Shown: positions 6,134 to 9,046 of the stretch, piece after piece
Numbering within the stretch: the first letter of the stretch is position 1
How the letters are laid out: each line of letters begins with the position of its first letter
Assembly: GCA_035513655.1 (NCBI GenBank)
Contig: DATKBV010000497.1
Location: 1 to 9,046, forward strand
Direction: 5' to 3'
From: GCA-2726245 sp035513655
GTDB lineage: Bacteria > Planctomycetota > Planctomycetia > Pirellulales > Pirellulaceae
DNA length: 9,046 bases
Made by a program: the position numbers and the translations under genes
The notes under the pieces: generated by a model
Database searches by the model: none
The model's input: the letters and a program-made list of their open reading frames with translations, nothing else
What the model was told of the DNA's origin: nothing

Positions 6134-6137
6134 GGAG
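6134..6137 (+). promoter_or_regulatory. Ribosome-binding site of the HTH-receiver gene
   Basis: GGAG in the context ATTGGAGAG, eight bases before ATG 6146. It selects 6146 as the start rather than the in-frame TTG at 6107, whose 13 extra residues have no ribosome-binding site and precede the conserved protein start. Confidence 0.75.
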
Positions 6138-6145
6138 AGCCTGTG

Positions 6146-6718
6146 ATGAAGGTCTTCACAACGGGACAGGTCGCAAAGATCTGTAAAGTGGCACCGCGTA
6201 CGGTTAGCAAGTGGTTCGATTCGGGCCGCTTGAAGGGATACCGAATTCCGGGATCTCAGGACCGGCGCATTCCGCGAGAGTATTTGATCAGATTTCTGAA
6301 AGAGCACGGAATGCCTTTGGGCGACCTCGAAGACGAGGCAATGGCCAAAGTGCTGATCGTGGCTCAGGACCAGGTATTGATCGAGAATCTCAAGCGGGAA
6401 CTACCTGTGGAAAGGCGCTTTAAGGTTGCTGTGGCAGCCAGTGGCTTTGAAGCTGGTATTCAAGCTGAGAGTTTCCACCCTGACTGCATTATTACCGACT
6501 TCTCGATCGGTAAGGTTGAAGCGTTGCAGATCTGCCAGAACCTACGGAAGAATGCCGATTTCGGAGACACGATCCTGATCGCCCTGCTTCCTGACGACGG
6601 CAGCCCGATGAGCTTCGATCGATCTAGCATCAACGAAACGTTCAAGAAACCGTTCGACGCCCATCTGTTGGCCGAACGACTCCGAACGTTGATTGGTGCG
6701 AAGAAGGAACTCGTCTAG
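6146..6718 (+). CDS. BldC/MerR-type HTH fused to degenerate receiver domain
   Basis: Predicted cytoplasmic DNA-binding regulator of 190 residues. Residues 3 to about 53 form a BldC/excisionase-like winged helix-turn-helix: T-T-G-Q-V-A-K-I-C-K-V-A-P-R-T-V-S-K-W is the helix-turn-helix, and the wing contains G-S-Q-D-R-R-I-P. After a short acidic linker, residues 66-184 have the receiver fold order: K-V-L-I-V strand at 68-72, Asp118 at the phospho-acceptor position, and Lys168-Pro169. The acidic pair that normally follows the first strand is Ala73-Gln74, and the switch Ser/Thr position is Leu148, so normal Mg2+-dependent phosphorylation looks unlikely. The domain order is the reverse of most response regulators, and no kinase gene is nearby. 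I recall close relatives as widely conserved in planctomycetes. It has its own ribosome-binding site and a strong terminator 41 bases after the stop, so it looks like a single-gene unit. DNA targets are unknown. Confidence 0.85.
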   Translation: MKVFTTGQVAKICKVAPRTVSKWFDSGRLKGYRIPGSQDRRIPREYLIRFLKEHGMPLGDLEDEAMAKVLIVAQDQVLIENLKRELPVERRFKVAVAASGFEAGIQAESFHPDCIITDFSIGKVEALQICQNLRKNADFGDTILIALLPDDGSPMSFDRSSINETFKKPFDAHLLAERLRTLIGAKKELV

Positions 6719-6724
6719 CACAAC

Positions 6725-6741
6725 CTGCTATTCGATAGCAG
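6725..6741 (+). other. Small hairpin just after the HTH-receiver stop
   Basis: CTGCTAT (6725-6731), loop TCG, ATAGCAG (6735-6741): a perfect seven-pair stem six bases after the stop codon and 18 bases before the terminator stem. It may protect the 3' end of the message or assist termination. It has no T-run of its own. Confidence 0.5.
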
Positions 6742-6759
6742 TTCATCGCCGACAATAAC

Positions 6760-6790
6760 CCGCCGCGGATGACCCCCGCGGCGGTTTTTT
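6760..6790 (+). terminator. Rho-independent terminator of the HTH-receiver gene
   Basis: CCGCCGCGG (6760-6768), a seven-base loop, CCGCGGCGG (6776-6784) and then TTTTTT (6785-6790). The nine-pair all-GC stem with a direct T-run makes this a textbook plus-strand terminator. On the minus strand the stem is followed by GTTATTG, not a T-run, so it is a poor terminator for the macroglobulin gene. The remaining 132 bases to 6922 contain nothing I can identify apart from an 8-base direct repeat. Confidence 0.93.
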
Positions 6791-6922
6791 ATGCTAAGAA
6801 CTTTTCTCGCGCGTGATGCCCAGCGATTCACCAGCCTGCTGAAGTTGAGCATCTGCCCCCCCAATACAAGCCCGCAGCGCAAGCAAGTGAACCCTCGCGT
6901 CGCGATCTTCAAGCAAGTCTTA

Positions 6923-9046
6923 CTAATCTTCGATTCGCAGCTTGATTTCGTCCGAGTTGCCCTTTAGCTCCGGGGCGTACATCGCATAGGCACGCGCGGG
7001 CAGGGCGCTGAAGCGGCCGGGGATCTCGGCGCGGACGCGATACGAGATGCTGTGACGGCCTCGCGCGAGCTGTCGAATGAAGAACGAGACACGATCGTCG
7101 CGGAACTCAGTATACGCTCCGAGTCCGTTGCGGGTGTAACCGCTGCGGACGTCAACGGGCTCAAACCCCGCGGCCTTCATGTCCTCGAAGATGACGTACT
7201 CGTAATCATTCTTGCTTTCGATCTCCAACTCGATCTCCACCAACTCACCGCTCTTCAGCGTCGCCAAGTCACCCAGCGGAACGCGTTTGTACTTTTCGAC
7301 CTGCTGGTTGATCACCTGACCGCGACTGCCCGAGACTTCGGTCTGCTTGTCGATCGGTTCCAGCTTGTAGAACTTGCGGTCGACGCGTACTTCCAGGCCA
7401 GCTCGTTGAATGTAGTCCTCGAGCGTGAAATTCGTGAGATAGGCATTGAAGTAAACGGGGCCCGTGCCACGACGACGCAATTCGACCACGTGCTCGCCGT
7501 CGGTCACGGCCTTGCCGGTCAGCAGGAACTTGTTGTCAAACGTGAACAGGTTTTCGCTCGTGATGCGGACTTCCTGTCGCTTCGCGCCGTCAAGCCAGAC
7601 TTCGACCGTCATGTCGGGCGCAGTCTCGCCACTGGCTCGGAGGTACTCGGCAAACGCCTCGACACATACGGCGGTGTCGCGGGTCGAGGACCAGTAAGTT
7701 GCGTGTTTGCGGTTATTCAAGAGATACTTCACCAGCCGCGGAGCCGCTTCGCCCCGCGGATCGATTCTTGTGAGCAGTCTTAGATAGTACGCATTCGCTT
7801 CCGTCTCGCTCCCATACCAATGCCACCAATAATTATCCGCGGGCAGTTTCAAGTAAGCTGTTTCGTTCTCGGCGTCTTGGACCAGGTACTGCTCGATATT
7901 TCGAGCGATCATGGCGAGTTTCTCATCGTCGCCTAGCTTATGGAGCGCCAATCCGTACATCGCCTTCGAGTAAACCGCCAGGTGCTCGCGATCACGATAC
8001 AGAAAGTCTCGCATGGCCGGATCGTCTTGGCCCGCATCGACCAACACCATATAGATGAAAGCGTCGATATTGTCGGCGTGCTGTTTCCACGGCTTCTTCT
8101 CGGGTTTCTTTTCGAGAGAACCGACTTGCAACTTCTGCACCTGTTCGGTTTGGTAGCGGCTAAGCCAGCCAGTCCCGCTCTCCAAGACACTCGGTACAAG
8201 GGCTACGTCGTTTTGCGTTGCGAGTTGCAGGCCGTGAACGACGACCGCAGTCGTGTGCGGATAACTTCGCTCGCCGAAACCGCTGAACCATCCCCAGCCA
8301 CCATCGCTCAGCTGCATGTTCGTCAGCTTCGTGACACCTTCCTTGACCATGCGTTCCAACTCGGCTCGCTCGAATACCGGATTACGATCGAAACGCTTCC
8401 ATTGCCTGGCACGCTCGAGATCATCACCGATCTCTTGGGCGTTAAGATTCGTTCGCTTGTCGCGGATGGCTTCGAGATCGAGCTTCATGTCCAACAGAAC
8501 TTTCTGCGTCACGACGCTTGGCAGAAAGCGATTCAACGTCTGTTCGGTGCAGCCGTAGGGGTACTCGGCGAGGTAAGGCAAGGCGTCGACCATCGCTCCG
8601 GCCAAGGTTGGCGAGTAGCGTACTTCGAGTACTGACTGTTCGATGCGGCGTTCGCTGGGAACGCGAATCGTGACTTGGGCGTTTTCCGCATTCGGTCGCA
8701 CGGTGCCGGCCCACGATTCCGTCTTCAGCATGCCGTGGACGTAACAGGGGAATTGCATCTCGATGGCATCCGATTCCTCGTCGGTCAGTGCCGTCATGCG
8801 GACTGTCGTCGTCCCTTCACGCAGGACGCGGACTCGCCAATCAACACGTTGTTCACCTCCGGCGGGAACCGAGACTTGCACGACGTTGTCGGTCAGCGGT
8901 TGCAGCTCGTCGGTCGGCAGTTCAAGCTCGACGGAAACTCGCTTCTCACTCGTTAAATAGTTATGCACATTCGCCGACAGGACGACTTCGTCCTTCTCGA
9001 TAAAGAAGCGCGGAGCCTGCAAACGAATGATCAAATCTTTTTGCGT
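6923..9046 (-). CDS. Alpha-2-macroglobulin family protein, C-terminal part
   Basis: Minus-strand gene cut by the right edge: 707 residues up to stop TAG (6925-6923), with the N-terminal part missing. An in-frame TTG at 9034 is most likely an internal leucine, because the frame stays open to the edge and the residues before it fit the domain. Bacterial macroglobulins are large secreted or periplasmic protease traps. Counting from the edge, residues about 5-110 hold the P-R-F-F-I-E-K-D-E-V and V-H-N-Y-L segment of the A2M domain. The thioester motif C-T-E-Q is at 166-169 in Y-P-Y-G-C-T-E-Q (8540-8551) and keeps the Cys and Gln that form the reactive bond. An alpha-helical thioester-domain toroid follows to about 460. 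The end, with Y-V-I-F-E-D-M-K-A-A-G-F-E-P and A-Y-A-M-Y-A-P-E-L, resembles the bacterial C-terminal macroglobulin domain. Signal peptide, bait region and any neighbouring pbpC lie outside the window. Confidence 0.9.
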   Translation of the reverse strand, partial: TQKDLIIRLQAPRFFIEKDEVVLSANVHNYLTSEKRVSVELELPTDELQPLTDNVVQVSVPAGGEQRVDWRVRVLREGTTTVRMTALTDEESDAIEMQFPCYVHGMLKTESWAGTVRPNAENAQVTIRVPSERRIEQSVLEVRYSPTLAGAMVDALPYLAEYPYGCTEQTLNRFLPSVVTQKVLLDMKLDLEAIRDKRTNLNAQEIGDDLERARQWKRFDRNPVFERAELERMVKEGVTKLTNMQLSDGGWGWFSGFGERSYPHTTAVVVHGLQLATQNDVALVPSVLESGTGWLSRYQTEQVQKLQVGSLEKKPEKKPWKQHADNIDAFIYMVLVDAGQDDPAMRDFLYRDREHLAVYSKAMYGLALHKLGDDEKLAMIARNIEQYLVQDAENETAYLKLPADNYWWHWYGSETEANAYYLRLLTRIDPRGEAAPRLVKYLLNNRKHATYWSSTRDTAVCVEAFAEYLRASGETAPDMTVEVWLDGAKRQEVRITSENLFTFDNKFLLTGKAVTDGEHVVELRRRGTGPVYFNAYLTNFTLEDYIQRAGLEVRVDRKFYKLEPIDKQTEVSGSRGQVINQQVEKYKRVPLGDLATLKSGELVEIELEIESKNDYEYVIFEDMKAAGFEPVDVRSGYTRNGLGAYTEFRDDRVSFFIRQLARGRHSISYRVRAEIPGRFSALPARAYAMYAPELKGNSDEIKLRIED

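Larger units (their letters stand above)
5397..6145. other. Gene-free spacer of about 750 bases
   Basis: No reading frame on either strand shows a recognisable family, and none combines a good ribosome-binding site with coding-like composition. The part from about 5850 to 6100 looks richer in A and T than the genes around it. The middle part, roughly 5604-5822, carries several inverted repeats listed separately. I could not identify a tRNA, tmRNA, SRP RNA, RNase P RNA or known riboswitch by eye. The region presumably contains the 3' end of the upstream operon and the promoter of the regulator at 6146, but I see no promoter good enough to place. Confidence 0.6.

Noticed and set aside
6107..6145. 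TTG start giving 13 more residues on the HTH-receiver protein
   Set aside because: ATG 6146 has GGAG at ideal spacing and starts at the point where I recall the conserved protein starting.
6715..6912. Minus-strand frame of 65 codons just downstream of the macroglobulin stop, with one C-x-x-C
   Set aside because: It reads back through the terminator of the opposite gene, starts with TTG and has only one Cys pair, so it is probably chance.
6881..6918. Direct repeat AAGCAAGT at 6881 and 6911 as a target-site duplication
   Set aside because: Only 22 bases lie between the copies, with no element ends. An 8-base repeat at this distance is easily chance.
7052..7783. Plus-strand open frame of 243 codons inside the macroglobulin gene
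   Set aside because: It mirrors the macroglobulin coding frame and has no recognisable motif or convincing ribosome-binding site. The opposite strand has intact macroglobulin domains throughout.

Overview
The window most resembles a chromosome segment of a planctomycete, probably of the Pirellulales type. I infer this from the 190-residue DNA-binding/receiver protein at 6146-6718, whose architecture and wording match a protein I recall as conserved in that group. The Mur-ligase-like start at the left edge and the large macroglobulin gene at the right edge fit the same assignment. It is a judgement from sequence only, with no database search behind it. No transposase, integrase, tRNA, rRNA or CRISPR array is visible, and no protein gene here looks broken.

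Layout. (a) 1-121, minus strand: the first 40 residues of a MurE-like Mur ligase, running off the left edge, with a textbook ribosome-binding site and a perfect hairpin in its leader. (b) 122-409: a divergent regulatory region. On the plus-strand side, three direct repeats at exact 11-base spacing resemble a Pho box. (c) 410-5396, plus strand: four genes in a row. They are a Na+/phosphate cotransporter with a PhoU-like tail, an organophosphate:phosphate antiporter-type MFS transporter, a LicC-like CTP:phospho-alcohol (or phosphonate) cytidylyltransferase, and a single-domain MetE-like zinc methyltransferase. The last three are closely spaced (gaps of 23 and 1 bases) and look like one operon. 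(d) 5397-6145: about 750 bases with no convincing gene but a dense run of inverted repeats. (e) 6146-6718, plus strand: a BldC/MerR-type helix-turn-helix fused to a degenerate receiver domain, closed by a strong intrinsic terminator at 6760-6790. (f) 6923-9046, minus strand: the C-terminal 707 residues of a bacterial alpha-2-macroglobulin with an intact thioester motif, cut by the right edge.

How the parts may work together. Phosphorus is the common thread of (c): a phosphate importer, a transporter family that exchanges phosphorylated compounds for phosphate, and an enzyme that activates a phosphorylated or phosphonylated head group with a nucleotide. A Pho-box-like element sits directly in front. 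This suggests a phosphate-starvation-responsive cluster for uptake and handling of a phospho-compound. The substrate, and the role of the MetE-like enzyme, cannot be read from sequence. The Mur ligase, the regulator and the macroglobulin appear to be independent transcription units.
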